A stretch of DNA of 64,000 nt from Methanolinea sp. (GTDB lineage Archaea; Halobacteriota; Methanomicrobia; Methanomicrobiales; Methanospirillaceae), in contig JADFCY010000001.1 in NCBI GenBank assembly GCA_018263335.1, forward strand, positions 106,139 to 170,138, read 5' to 3'. Both the position numbers and the translations under genes were made by a program. Under the pieces are notes generated by a model. That model did not search any database. It had not been told where the DNA came from and saw only the letters and a list, made by a program, of their open reading frames with translations. Every line of letters starts with the position of its first letter. The first letter of the stretch is position 1. Shown here one piece after another: positions 19,414 to 29,717 of the stretch.

Positions 19414-20346
19414 TCAGAAGAACTCCTTCCTCCAGAATATGATGATACCGATAGCCGACAGGGCGAGGGAGATGATGACCGTGACGAGGAACGCATAGGG
19501 TGTGTGCTGGTAGGGCAGTTCAACGTTCATTCCATAAATGCTTGCAACAAGAGTGGGGATCATAAGGATGATGGTCACCGTGGTCAGGAGTTTCATTACC
19601 ACGTTCAAATTGTTGGAGATGACCGAGGCGAAGGCGTCCATCATATCGGAGAGGATGCTGCTGTAGATGTTCGCCATATCGATTGCCTGCTTGTTTTCGA
19701 TGGTGAGTTCCTCAAAGAGGTCCCTGTCATCCTCACTCATCTTCATGCAGGACGACGTGTTGAACTTCTCCATCATCAGGGCATTCGACCGGAGAGAGGT
19801 CACGAAGAAGACAAGACTCTTCTCAAGCATCAGCAGGCGTATCAGCTGCTCGTTCTTCAATGCCTTGTAGAGCGCTCTTTCCACACTGGTAGTCATCCTG
19901 TTTATTTCCTTTAAGTAGCGTATGAATGCCAGCGTGCTTCGCATGAAGAGGAGCAGGACAAACCGGGAATGCTGATCTGTCGAGAAGTGCTTCACTTTGC
20001 CGGTCACAAACTCCTTGATGACATCCGACTCGTTGAGTGAAACGGTGATGAGCAGGTTCTGGGTGAAGATGATACCAATGGGGAGTGTGGTGAAGGGTAT
20101 GTCTGCCTCTGCGGGCTCACGCTTCGGGCTCCGGAGCAGGATGAGGATACACCCCTCCTCGCGCTCGATACGGGCCCGCTCGTCGACATCGAGTGGATCG
20201 GTGAGGAAGTCCGAGGGGATATTGAACCACGATACCAGTTCCTCGATCTCCTTTGGGGTCGGGTTCACGACGTTGATCCAAGCCCCGCTCTCGTAGTTGT
20301 CGATCCGCTGCAGCCCCTCAGTTCCGCCCTTGTAAATAGTTATCAT
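19414..20346 (-). CDS. corA: CorA-family divalent cation channel
   Basis: 310 residues: a soluble alpha/beta domain, a long stalk helix, and two C-terminal membrane helices separated by the YGMN motif (IYGMNVELP), the selectivity signature for magnesium in CorA. The C-terminus WRKEFF is positively charged as expected inside the cell. It imports Mg2+ (or Co2+/Ni2+) as a pentamer. Monocistronic. Confidence 0.92.
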   Translation of the reverse strand: MITIYKGGTEGLQRIDNYESGAWINVVNPTPKEIEELVSWFNIPSDFLTDPLDVDERARIEREEGCILILLRSPKREPAEADIPFTTLPIGIIFTQNLLITVSLNESDVIKEFVTGKVKHFSTDQHSRFVLLLFMRSTLAFIRYLKEINRMTTSVERALYKALKNEQLIRLLMLEKSLVFFVTSLRSNALMMEKFNTSSCMKMSEDDRDLFEELTIENKQAIDMANIYSSILSDMMDAFASVISNNLNVVMKLLTTVTIILMIPTLVASIYGMNVELPYQHTPYAFLVTVIISLALSAIGIIIFWRKEFF

Positions 20347-20504
20347 GGCTGCCCACTATCCCCGGGCTGCGGGAAGGATCGTGGCGGTTTGGAAGAGGGA
20401 ATCCATTTTCCGCGTATTTCCCCCGATCACACGATCCGACTCTTCGAATTTACTCCATTCTGGTCGTTTTCCGGGATCTGCAAAATAACTTTCGATCTTC
20501 GGTC

Positions 20505-20536
20505 AGAAAAAAGCCATAAAAGGGGATTTATTCCCC
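20505..20536 (-). terminator. Hairpin terminator after the acetolactate decarboxylase gene
   Basis: Reading the minus strand past the stop at 20541, GGGGAATAAATCCCC (20522-20536) can form a 5-bp stem and is followed by TTTTATGGCTTTTTT (20505-20521). Stem plus T-tract is a convincing terminator, though archaea mainly need the T-tract. Confidence 0.6.
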
Positions 20537-20540
20537 GAAG

Positions 20541-21350
20541 CTACGCGTTGCCCTTTTCCACCACTGCAAGCTCCTGGCTCAGGTCGCCCGAGAGGTCCGT
20601 ATCGATGAAACTCCCCCCTTCCGGCAGCGCCATGGTGAAACGGGGGGTGGTATCAATCTCCACTGTTGCGTTCTCGATGATGAAATCAAGGATATGGCCT
20701 CCACCGGTCCGGTCTTCGTTGAGGAAATGGAGGTGGAACCCGGGTACATTCAGTCCCCTTACAAAGTCGGGAGTCCAGAAACCGACGACTGTCCCCCTTG
20801 TCTGGCGGAATTCGAATATGGACTGGTTGGCAGCAGCATCCACGAGCCGGGAGTTTGGCATCTCCTGACGTGGGATGCTCCGGGCCCTGACGTAAGGGAA
20901 CTCCCCGCGAATCTGGATCGCATACAGGTGGTTCCTGGATGGCAAAACTGCCTCAGCCTGCCTGGAAAAATCGCTGAAATTTGCCGCATACCTGACAGGG
21001 AAGGAAAAATCCTGCGAGAAGAACGTGACGGTGCCAAAGGGCGTTGTCATGTCATCGGTGACCTCAACGACCTGGCCGTCGGCCTTGATCTGGTAGAACT
21101 CACCCCCGAACGCGATCATCTCTCCGTCAAGCCGGTCGAACGTGGCAATGCCGAAATCGCCATGCTTTTTGACCTCGCCAAAGGCCATCGTACCCTCAAA
21201 GGACCCCTGCAGGAGGGCATCGATAGTGGATACCTGGTAGATGACTTCCTGGTCCGTTTCATGCATGGGCGTGCCAGCGAGCCAGAATCCCGCGGCACAC
21301 CCGGACACCATGCAGAGAACACAGAGGATGGCGACCATCCTTCCATTCAT
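20541..21350 (-). CDS. budA: Alpha-acetolactate decarboxylase, probably exported or lipid-anchored
   Basis: 269 residues. The core matches BudA: FGEVKKHGDFGIATFDRLDG (first half shown), and the zinc site H206, H208 and H219 in GFHLHFLNEDRTGGGH. It converts 2-acetolactate to acetoin. Unlike cytoplasmic bacterial BudA, it starts with a hydrophobic segment (residues 4-26) containing VSGC at 15-18, a lipobox-like cleavage site, so it may be secreted and lipid-anchored. Monocistronic with a terminator. No acetolactate synthase or butanediol gene is nearby. Confidence 0.87.
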   Translation of the reverse strand: MNGRMVAILCVLCMVSGCAAGFWLAGTPMHETDQEVIYQVSTIDALLQGSFEGTMAFGEVKKHGDFGIATFDRLDGEMIAFGGEFYQIKADGQVVEVTDDMTTPFGTVTFFSQDFSFPVRYAANFSDFSRQAEAVLPSRNHLYAIQIRGEFPYVRARSIPRQEMPNSRLVDAAANQSIFEFRQTRGTVVGFWTPDFVRGLNVPGFHLHFLNEDRTGGGHILDFIIENATVEIDTTPRFTMALPEGGSFIDTDLSGDLSQELAVVEKGNA

Positions 21351-21473
21351 TCAGGGTACACCCCCCTTTGCTTGGCGTTTTTTTGGGTCTTCTCCCATGC
21401 TCCACTCCCCTGCTTTTTGCTGCTGGTAGTGTTCGTCTCGATACATCTCAATACGCTCCCTTCATGCTGTGAG

Positions 21474-21956
21474 TCAGAGTTCCCCGATATCCTCCTTCCA
21501 GAGCGCGGGGTGTCGGGCGATGAACTCCCCCATCATGGAGATACAGTCCTCCCTGTGGAGGTCGATCACCCGCACACCTTTCGACTCAAGGAATTCCCGT
21601 GCCCCGGCAAAGTTCTCTGACTCGCCTGCCACCACCACGGGTATGCCAAACTGGACTGCGGCCCCGGCACAGAGATAACAGGGCATCAGGGTTGAGTACA
21701 GCACACTGTTGCGGAAATTCCCTCTCCTTCCGGCATCCTGAAGGCAGTCGATCTCCGCGTGAAGCACTGGGTTGCCCTGCTGCACCCTCCGGTTGTGCCC
21801 GCGGCCGAGGATGCGGCCGTCTTCGACCAGGACCGCCCCGACAGGTATCCCCCCTTCGGAGAGACCAGCCCTCGCTTCGGCGACGGCGCGGTCCATCCAC
21901 TGGTGGTGCCTCGTTCGTCTTCTGCCTTCGCGGATCTCCTCGCCATCACCATCCAT
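21474..21956 (-). CDS. FCY1-like cytosine/guanine deaminase family protein
   Basis: 160 residues from the ATG at 21956, which has AAGGAGG at 8-9 base spacing formed by the end of the upstream gene. The zinc motifs HAEIDCL and MPCYLC are present, with the proton-shuttling Glu in HAE. The C-terminal segment with FAGAREFLESKGV and ARHPALWKEDIGE matches yeast-type cytosine deaminase better than the tRNA-adenosine or guanine deaminases. It probably deaminates a free base for pyrimidine salvage. It is translationally linked to the AhpD-like gene. Confidence 0.85.
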   Translation of the reverse strand: MDGDGEEIREGRRRTRHHQWMDRAVAEARAGLSEGGIPVGAVLVEDGRILGRGHNRRVQQGNPVLHAEIDCLQDAGRRGNFRNSVLYSTLMPCYLCAGAAVQFGIPVVVAGESENFAGAREFLESKGVRVIDLHREDCISMMGEFIARHPALWKEDIGEL

Positions 21957-21960
21957 CCAC

Positions 21961-22269
21961 TCACCCTCCTTCAAACCCCTTGAGAGCGGGCGAGAGGCAT
22001 TCAAGCACCGCTGCAAGGCCTGAAAGGTGGAGGTTCATCACGACCGCCCCCACCACCTCCTGGCGGCAGGCCCCAGCTTCCCGGGCCATGCCGGCATGGA
22101 AGAAGACCCCGCGGGGGTTGCGGTTCGCTGTCTGGATGGCGATGTTGACGAGTTGTGCAGTCTTTTTATCAAGCCAGTCCTCCTTTTGGATGGCATCAAC
22201 GAGGTCATCAAAGGCGCGGGCCACCCCGGGTGCTTCAGCGAGGAAGAGTTCCATGGGATTCTGGTCCAT
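21961..22269 (-). CDS. Carboxymuconolactone decarboxylase (AhpD-like) family protein
   Basis: About 102 residues from the ATG at 22269 (MDQNPMELF); in-frame ATGs at 22302 and 22293 are alternatives, and none has a strong ribosome site. All-helical CMD fold with HAGMAREAGACRQEVVGAVV. The CxxC of true AhpD peroxidase reductases is not present (a single Cys remains), so peroxidase reduction is unlikely. Function unknown. Its stop sits four bases before the cytosine-deaminase start. Confidence 0.8.
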   Translation of the reverse strand: MDQNPMELFLAEAPGVARAFDDLVDAIQKEDWLDKKTAQLVNIAIQTANRNPRGVFFHAGMAREAGACRQEVVGAVVMNLHLSGLAAVLECLSPALKGFEGG

Positions 22270-22289
22270 GGAATGAGTTGGGACCCAGG

Positions 22290-22738
22290 ACATGACTATC
22301 ATTTCCCCTGGCCTTCCATGTGGAGCATCCATTCCTGTTCCCACCACGCGATCCTTCCCCGGAGGAGATCGCGGGCAGCCCGAAACCCTTCCAGGACATC
22401 CCCTTTTTTTTCGTCCCGGGAAGGGCCGGGTCACAGACCATCTCCCTCTTTGCCCGGCAGGCATGAGGAACTGCAGCAGGGCTCTCCCAGTCCCCGAGGA
22501 TCACCCGCACGTCGATTTCGCTGAACGGGAGGGAGGATAAGCCCCTCCGAGTACTGTCGGGAGATGTCAATTCCCACGCCCCTGCATCACCCTCACTGCA
22601 ATGCTACCCGGCACTGAGGATTTCCCTCCCGCGCTGAACACCTCGGAGTGAGTGGGGGAGATTGGCCCGTGCAGTCCCCTCGGCCATCCGGGAACGGCCA
22701 GCATTCCGGGAACAGACAAAGAGTATCTTCGTGTTCAT
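22290..22738 (-). pseudogene. Decayed ArsC/low-molecular-weight phosphatase family gene
   Basis: From the ATG at 22738 the frame reads MNTKILFVCSRNAGRSRMAE, the exact N-terminus of the arsenate reductase/LMW protein phosphatase family with the CX5R loop. It then runs to LSAG, where normal members have SAGTEP, and hits a stop at 22604. The next frame continues with EIDVRVILGDWES and other stretches resembling the rest of the family to about 22290, which gives the usual total length near 145 codons. I read this as a frameshifted gene. The N-terminal identity is strong; the downstream fragments are weak. Confidence 0.55.
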
Positions 22739-22770
22739 GCGAGAAACGGTGAGAAAAGACAGGGGGGCTC

Positions 22771-23904
22771 TCACCGGAACCGCCGGATGCGAAGGACCGC
22801 CTCTCGCAGGTTTTCCATAGAGGTGGCATAGGAGATGCGCTCCCATCCCGGGGTATGGAACGCCGACCCGGGTGTGACTGCAACGTGCGCCTCCTCGAGC
22901 CAGCGGCGGGCGATCTCCATGTCATCCCCTTCCACCTTGACGTAGGCATAAAATGCTCCGTCGGCGGGGGCGACCTCGAATCCCATGAGGAGGAGCTCCT
23001 GTACGAGGTAGTCCCTCCTCCGGTTGAACTCTTTTCGCATCACCTCAACACAGGACTGATCGCAGGTGAGGGCAGCCACCCCGCCGTACATGGCAAAGGT
23101 GGTTGGATGGCTGATGGAGTGCTGCTGGATCTTCGCCATCTGGCGGATAATGGGGAGAGGGGCGACCGCGTAACCGAGTCGCCATCCCGTCATGGCATAG
23201 GCCTTCGAGAAGCCGTTTACCGTGATCGTCCGTTCGGCCATGTCCCCAATCGACGCAAGCGACCTGGGAGTCTTCCCATAGACAAGCTTCTCGTAGATCT
23301 CGTCCGAAAGCGCGAAGAGATCATAGTCCACGCACATGTCGGAGACGAGCTTCATCGATGCATCGTCGAGAATTGCACCGGATGGATTCGAGGGGGAGTT
23401 GACCACCACCATCTTGGTGCGGGGCGTGATGCGGTCAAGGATGCTGTCTCTTACCTGGAAAGTCCTGGAATCGAGGGGGTGGTGGACAGGTCTTCCCCCT
23501 GCCATCTGAACGCATGGCTCGTAGGAGACCCATGCCGGGTCAAGGATGACCACCTCGTCTCCTGGATTCAGTACTGCCTCCATGGCATCGTAGATGGCGT
23601 CCTTGGCGCCACAGGTGACCAGCACCTGGTCGGGCGTACATTGAAAGCCATTCTCACGGTTGATCTTCTGAGAGACGGCGTTCAGGAGTTCCGGGATGCC
23701 GTTGCTCGGTGCGTAATGGGTCTCTCCGGCGCTCAGCGCCTCGATGCATGCATCCTTGATGTGCTGAGGGGTGTCAAAATCGGGTTCGCCGATGGAGAGG
23801 CTGATCACGGGTATCCCCTGCTTCTCCATCTGCCTTGCACGGTTCGAGATCTCGATGGTGGCTGAGGTCGCGATACCGGCGACCTTGCGGGAGAGCTCCC
23901 TCAT
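22771..23904 (-). CDS. Class I PLP aminotransferase (aspartate aminotransferase-like)
   Basis: 377 residues, subgroup I-gamma. The PLP lysine lies in NGFSKAYAMTGWR, and NSPSNPSG and the C-terminal Arg region are normal. It transfers amino groups between aspartate or aromatic amino acids and 2-oxoglutarate. The start overlaps the ribH stop by four bases, so it is the last gene of the AGT-ribC-ribH operon. Exact substrate cannot be fixed from sequence; a paralogue lies at 46931-48091. Confidence 0.88.
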   Translation of the reverse strand: MRELSRKVAGIATSATIEISNRARQMEKQGIPVISLSIGEPDFDTPQHIKDACIEALSAGETHYAPSNGIPELLNAVSQKINRENGFQCTPDQVLVTCGAKDAIYDAMEAVLNPGDEVVILDPAWVSYEPCVQMAGGRPVHHPLDSRTFQVRDSILDRITPRTKMVVVNSPSNPSGAILDDASMKLVSDMCVDYDLFALSDEIYEKLVYGKTPRSLASIGDMAERTITVNGFSKAYAMTGWRLGYAVAPLPIIRQMAKIQQHSISHPTTFAMYGGVAALTCDQSCVEVMRKEFNRRRDYLVQELLLMGFEVAPADGAFYAYVKVEGDDMEIARRWLEEAHVAVTPGSAFHTPGWERISYATSMENLREAVLRIRRFR

Positions 23905-24308
23905 TGGGATCGCTGGACCATCTTGACTGCCGACTCGACCGCACGGCGGGCATAGTCAATCCGCTCGTTCGCCTCGAGCCTCGTCATCCCTGGACCCGAG
24001 ATGCCGAGGCTCACGGGCTTGTCGAACTCAAGCGAGAGGTCGATGATCTTCCGCGCCGCGTGCTGTACCACGATCTCGTCGTGCTGGGTGGCGCCCTCGA
24101 TGACGCACCCGATGGTAACCACGGCGTCGACCTTCCCTCTCTTCAGCATCCTTTTTATTGCAAGGGGCATGTCGTATGCCCCGGGCACATACGTGCACTC
24201 TGTTACTTCGGCGCCGAGAAATGCAGCGTGTTCCCGTCCTTCCACTTCCATCATGTAGGTGATGTCCCGGTTGAACTCCGAGACCACGAACCCAAGCTTG
24301 ATTGCCAT
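23901..24308 (-). CDS. ribH: 6,7-dimethyl-8-ribityllumazine synthase
   Basis: 135 residues from the second ATG of an ATGATG pair, chosen because GGAGG lies five bases before it and it gives MAIKLGFVVSEFNRDIT. The substrate loop VPGAYDMP and the catalytic His in GATQHDEIV are present. It joins 5-amino-6-ribitylaminouracil with dihydroxybutanone phosphate to make lumazine. The product feeds the neighbouring ribC enzyme; the uracil intermediate is also the CofH substrate for F420. Confidence 0.93.
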   Translation of the reverse strand: MAIKLGFVVSEFNRDITYMMEVEGREHAAFLGAEVTECTYVPGAYDMPLAIKRMLKRGKVDAVVTIGCVIEGATQHDEIVVQHAARKIIDLSLEFDKPVSLGISGPGMTRLEANERIDYARRAVESAVKMVQRSQ

Positions 24309-24366
24309 CATGTCCTCCTGTAATCTTTCTCCTTCCTGCATGCTCATAACCATATCCCGAGGCGGT

Positions 24367-25952
<1,586 letters not shown>

Positions 25953-25968
25953 TCTTACCAGCCCATAG

Positions 25969-25980
25969 TATTTTTATAAC
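25969..25980. promoter_or_regulatory. Shared TATA element between the AGT operon and purE
   Basis: GTATTTTTATAAC reads as a TATA box on both strands. Its centre is about 22 bases from the AGT ATG at 25952 and about 25 bases from the purE ATG at 25999. One A/T element thus appears to place two divergent, leaderless transcripts. Factor B recognition elements were not assigned. Confidence 0.55.
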
Positions 25981-25998
25981 CCGGGCATATAAGTGTGG

Positions 25999-26400
25999 AT
26001 GGCGAATCCAATGGTCGACGTAGCGATTCTCAGCGGATCGGCCTCAGATGCGGCCATTGTGGAGAAGGCCGCGGCAGTCCTCGATGCACACGGTCTCACT
26101 TATGACGCCAGGGTCATATCTGCCCACCGGGAGCCCGACAGGCTGGACGAATACATCAGGGCAAGTGACTGCAAAGTGTATATCGCCATTGCGGGTCTCT
26201 CCGCAGCTCTTCCGGGTGTGATCGCATCAAAGACAGAAAGACCGGTCATCGGCGTCCCGGTGAGCGGGAAAGTGATGGGTGGGCTTGATGCGATCCTCTC
26301 AATTGTTCAGATGCCAAAGGGTGTGCCGGTGGCCTGCGTCGGCGTTGATAACGGGGAGAATGCAGCCCTGCTTGCGGTGAGGATCCTCAAGCTCCATTAA
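25999..26400 (+). CDS. purE: PurE, N5-carboxyaminoimidazole ribonucleotide mutase/AIR carboxylase
   Basis: 133 residues from the ATG at 25999, preferred over the GTG at 25993 because of the TATA spacing. The motifs [15 protein letters not shown] and the [12 protein letters not shown] loop are those of PurE. It makes 4-carboxy-AIR in purine synthesis. No purK is in the window, and methanogens commonly use PurE with direct CO2, so the reaction type stays open. Confidence 0.92.
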   Translation: MANPMVDVAILSGSASDAAIVEKAAAVLDAHGLTYDARVISAHREPDRLDEYIRASDCKVYIAIAGLSAALPGVIASKTERPVIGVPVSGKVMGGLDAILSIVQMPKGVPVACVGVDNGENAALLAVRILKLH

Positions 26401-26471
26401 GAGCGCTTCCTTTTCCCGGGTATTTTCGCATTCATGCACGGGGACGGTCACCGAAGCCGATCACTCCCCGG

Positions 26472-27893
26472 ATGCCACTATCCTCATCTCCTCCGAACGC
26501 AACTTCTCTTCTCATGACAGGATCCGAAGAGAAGAGGACCCTATTGATAGTTTCCTCCCTTGCCTCGTTCCTCGTCCCTTACACTGTCTCATCCCTGAAC
26601 GTGGCGTTGCCCGCAATATCGGGCGCATTCGGGCTCGACGCCATCACCCTGGGGTGGGTAACCTCGGTATATATGCTCACTGCAGCCGTCTGCATCGTCC
26701 CGTTCGGAAAAATCGCCGATATCTACGGGAGGAAACGGATCTTCCTTGTAGGGAACCTCCTTTTCGTGGCAGGGTCTCTCTTTGCAGCGGTTTCCTGGGC
26801 CGGGTATGCCCTCATTGCTGCCCGCATCGTCCAGGGCCTCGGCGGGGCCATGGTCTTCTCCACCTCGATCGCCATCATCACGGCAGTCTTCTCACCCGGT
26901 GAGCGCGGGAGGGCGATAGGGATCGTGACTGCCACTGTCTACGCGGGGCTCTCGCTCGGACCGTTCCTCGGTGGGATCCTCACGCAGCATGCCGGGTGGC
27001 CGAGCATCTTCCTCCTGAACGTCCCGCTCGGTCTCGCGGTCATCACCCTCACCTTCCTCCGCGTCCGGGGCGAGTGGGCGGAAGCCGGAGAGCGGGCGTT
27101 CGACCTCCCCGGGTCCGTCCTGTACGGGCTGATGCTGATCGGGTGCATCTACGGGCTCACGCTTCTGCCTTCCTTCTTGGGCATCCTCTGGATGGGTGCA
27201 GGACTCCTGCTTCTCTCTGTCTTCTTGTGGTGGGAACGTCGTTCATCGCACCCCGTCCTCGACCCTTCCCTCTTCTCGAAGAATCCCGTCTTCCTGTACT
27301 CGAACCTCGCTGCCCTTATCAACTATGCCGTGGTCTTCGCCGTCGGCTTTCTCCTCTCGCTCTACCTCCAGTTCATCCGCGGCATGGACCCACAGACTGC
27401 CGGGATACTCCTTGTGGCGCAACCGGTGGTCCAGACGCTCGTGTCCCCGGCGGCGGGCCACCTCTCCGACTCGATCGACCCCCGGATCCTCGCAACTGCA
27501 GGAATGGGTCTCTCCACCGCAGGTCTCGGTATCCTCGCACTCCTCTCCCCGGATACCCCCATCCTTGTGATCATCGGGGGCCTTGTCATCCTTGGACTCG
27601 GGTATGGACTCTTCTCCTCCCCGAACACCAACGCAATCATGAGCTCGGTGAGTGTCCGCCACCTGGGTGTCGCTTCAGGGATGGTCTCGACGATGCGGGC
27701 AATCGGCCAGATGGTCAGCCTTGCCATCGCAATGATGGTCTTCTCCCTGGTGATTGGAAATGTCCAGATCTCTCCGGACGTTTACCCGCAGCTTCAGGAG
27801 AGCGTAAACCTCTCATTCTCGGTCTTCTTTGTCCTTGGCCTCTCTGGCATCTGGGCCTCTTTCGCCCGCGGCAGGACGCGCACCCCCACATAA
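26472..27893 (+). CDS. MFS drug/proton antiporter, DHA2 (14-helix) family
   Basis: 473 residues, hydrophobic throughout with about 14 helices. The motif A loop GKIADIYGRKRIF and motif C region GLSLGPFLGG are typical of EmrB/QacA-type exporters. It expels small molecules using the proton or sodium gradient; the substrate is unknown. The alternative start ATG at 26514 (MTGSEEKRTLLIV) begins just before the first helix and is quite likely the true one; no ribosome site decides. Confidence 0.88.
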   Translation: MPLSSSPPNATSLLMTGSEEKRTLLIVSSLASFLVPYTVSSLNVALPAISGAFGLDAITLGWVTSVYMLTAAVCIVPFGKIADIYGRKRIFLVGNLLFVAGSLFAAVSWAGYALIAARIVQGLGGAMVFSTSIAIITAVFSPGERGRAIGIVTATVYAGLSLGPFLGGILTQHAGWPSIFLLNVPLGLAVITLTFLRVRGEWAEAGERAFDLPGSVLYGLMLIGCIYGLTLLPSFLGILWMGAGLLLLSVFLWWERRSSHPVLDPSLFSKNPVFLYSNLAALINYAVVFAVGFLLSLYLQFIRGMDPQTAGILLVAQPVVQTLVSPAAGHLSDSIDPRILATAGMGLSTAGLGILALLSPDTPILVIIGGLVILGLGYGLFSSPNTNAIMSSVSVRHLGVASGMVSTMRAIGQMVSLAIAMMVFSLVIGNVQISPDVYPQLQESVNLSFSVFFVLGLSGIWASFARGRTRTPT

Positions 27894-28401
27894 TACTGCC
27901 CTGGAGAAGTGGCCTGTGTATCTTTGCTTCGGAATGGCCAGTGTTTTAAACAGTGAATCCCTCTCTTTCACGCTGCAAACGCAACGGGTCTTCCCCGCAC
28001 CACTTTCTCCTGCACTCGTGACCAGGACAGGGAAGGAGACCGCACGCGCTACCCCCTCCAATGTCCGTGACCATCACCGGAACGATTGCAATAGGAGTGC
28101 GGGAATGATCCCAAAGAAAGGAGATTTGGGACCCTGCCTGAAAGTATCGAGGCGTGCCCGGCATACGAGTGCCCGAGTGAATGAGCGAATGCCACCCCCC
28201 TGTAAGGGGTGTCCTGAATTGATGCACGAGTGTTTCACCCGTATCAGGGATCCTGGAATCAGCGAAGAACAAACGCAGGAAAAGTTGCGAAGAATGGGAA
28301 AGAAATCAAAAAAAGAATATACGCTGATCCTGTCCCTTGATTTATCCCAGAAATACAATCAGATAAAGGCCCGGATTGCTGGCAGAGGAGAGGTTTGGAG
28401 C
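27894..28401. other. 508-base gene-free stretch between converging genes
   Basis: The region lies downstream of both the MFS gene and thiC. Open frames here are short or are anti-sense extensions of thiC. A GESGAGKT P-loop-like string occurs on the minus strand near 28010, but nothing around it supports a gene. An A-rich run near 28307-28320 may help terminate plus-strand transcription. I see no RNA gene. Confidence 0.4.
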
Positions 28402-29688
28402 TTAATCTCTCTTCTTCTCCTTCTCAAAGACCTCCCGCACCATCTTTACCGCGCAGAGGTCCCCGCACATGGAGCATGTGTCAAGGTCGCCATCCCTCGC
28501 GTGGATAATCCTCGCATGTTCGCCAAAGAGCGCCAGGGAGAACTGCATCTCCCAGTCGAGGTCGCGGCGTGCATTCGCCATCTGGAGTTCACGCGGGTGC
28601 CTGAAGCCCTCCCTCGTCCTCGATATGTCCCCGATATGCGCGGCGATCTTTGCCATCCGGGTCCCCTCCACGATGTCGTTTACATCCGGGAGGGCAAGGT
28701 GCTCGCTCGGGGAGACCATGCAGAGGAAGTCGGCGCCGTGCATCGCCGCGACCGCGCCACCGATCGCAGAGACCAGGTGATCGTAGCCTGGCGCGATGTC
28801 AGTGACGAGGGGGCCGAGGAGGTAGAGCGGGGCGTCATTCGAGAGTTCCTTGATCACCTGGACGTTGTACCCCACCTGACCCAGGGGGATGTGTCCCGGC
28901 CCCTCGATCATCCGCTGGACACCTGCGTCAAGCGCCCTGCCCGCCAGCCGGCCAAGGGTCAGGTACTCGACCGTCTTTGCGTGCCGGTCAGCGTCCTGTA
29001 TGCATCCGGGGCGCATGCCGTCCCCCAGGCTTACCACGACGTCGTATTCCGAAAGGATCTCCAGGAGGTAGTCATACTCTGCGTAAAGTGGGTTCTCCTC
29101 CCCTCGCTGGACCATCATTGCCACGTGGAACGCGCCTCCCCGCGAGACCACCGGCATCACCCGGGGGTCGGCGTGGAGCGCTGCGAGGGCGTCATGGTTC
29201 ACCCCGCAGTGGAGGGTGAGGAAGTCTACCCCGTCACGGCAGTGGTCCCGAATCACGGAGAAGAGGAGATCGGCATCGACGTCAGCCGCGCTCCCCGCCT
29301 TCCGGACCGCCTCGTAGACCGGGACGGTCCCGACCGGCACGTCCATCGAGAGGACCATCCGCCGCACGGCAGGAAGGTCCCCTCCCGTCGAGAGATCCAT
29401 CAGGGTGTCGGCTCCGTTCTGAAGGGCCGCCCTTGCCTTGGCCTCCTCCAGCGCCGGGTCGCAACGCTGTGCGGAGGTGCCGATGTTCACGTTGACCTTC
29501 ACCCTGCATCCCTCCCCGATGCCGCACGGCCGGTGACTCCTCCTCGGGTTGGCGGGGATCACCAGCCTTCCCCTCGCAACGGAGCGGGCTGCCGCCCGTG
29601 GCTTGATTCCCTCCATCCTGGCGACCGCCTCCACGCGGGGTGGGAGCCCGGTAAGGCATTCACGGATGATGCTAGGCATGACAGACAT
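28402..29688 (-). CDS. thiC: Phosphomethylpyrimidine synthase ThiC
   Basis: 428 residues from the ATG at 29688; the frame can be extended to a TTG but the TATA box spacing supports the ATG. The radical SAM iron-sulfur site is at the C-terminus in CSMCGDLC, as is normal for ThiC. Substrate-site stretches TLMDLSTGGDL, GPGHIP and LGPLVTDIAPGYDH are present. It converts AIR to HMP phosphate for thiamine. No TPP riboswitch fits the very short leader. Divergent from the MBL gene, 29 bases between starts. Confidence 0.95.
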   Translation of the reverse strand: MSVMPSIIRECLTGLPPRVEAVARMEGIKPRAAARSVARGRLVIPANPRRSHRPCGIGEGCRVKVNVNIGTSAQRCDPALEEAKARAALQNGADTLMDLSTGGDLPAVRRMVLSMDVPVGTVPVYEAVRKAGSAADVDADLLFSVIRDHCRDGVDFLTLHCGVNHDALAALHADPRVMPVVSRGGAFHVAMMVQRGEENPLYAEYDYLLEILSEYDVVVSLGDGMRPGCIQDADRHAKTVEYLTLGRLAGRALDAGVQRMIEGPGHIPLGQVGYNVQVIKELSNDAPLYLLGPLVTDIAPGYDHLVSAIGGAVAAMHGADFLCMVSPSEHLALPDVNDIVEGTRMAKIAAHIGDISRTREGFRHPRELQMANARRDLDWEMQFSLALFGEHARIIHARDGDLDTCSMCGDLCAVKMVREVFEKEKKRD

Positions 29689-29717
29689 TTTGGTCTGCAA
29701 ACCTAAATTATTCTACC

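Noticed and set aside
27813..28272. GESGAGKT P-loop-like string on the minus strand
   Set aside because: Only the short string matches; the flanks show no ATPase features and frames are broken.
27829..29706. 625-residue plus-strand ORF
   Set aside because: Mostly the antisense of thiC, with odd composition (His/Arg/Pro rich).
29689..29717. TPP riboswitch before thiC
   Set aside because: The gap between TATA box and start is too short to hold one.
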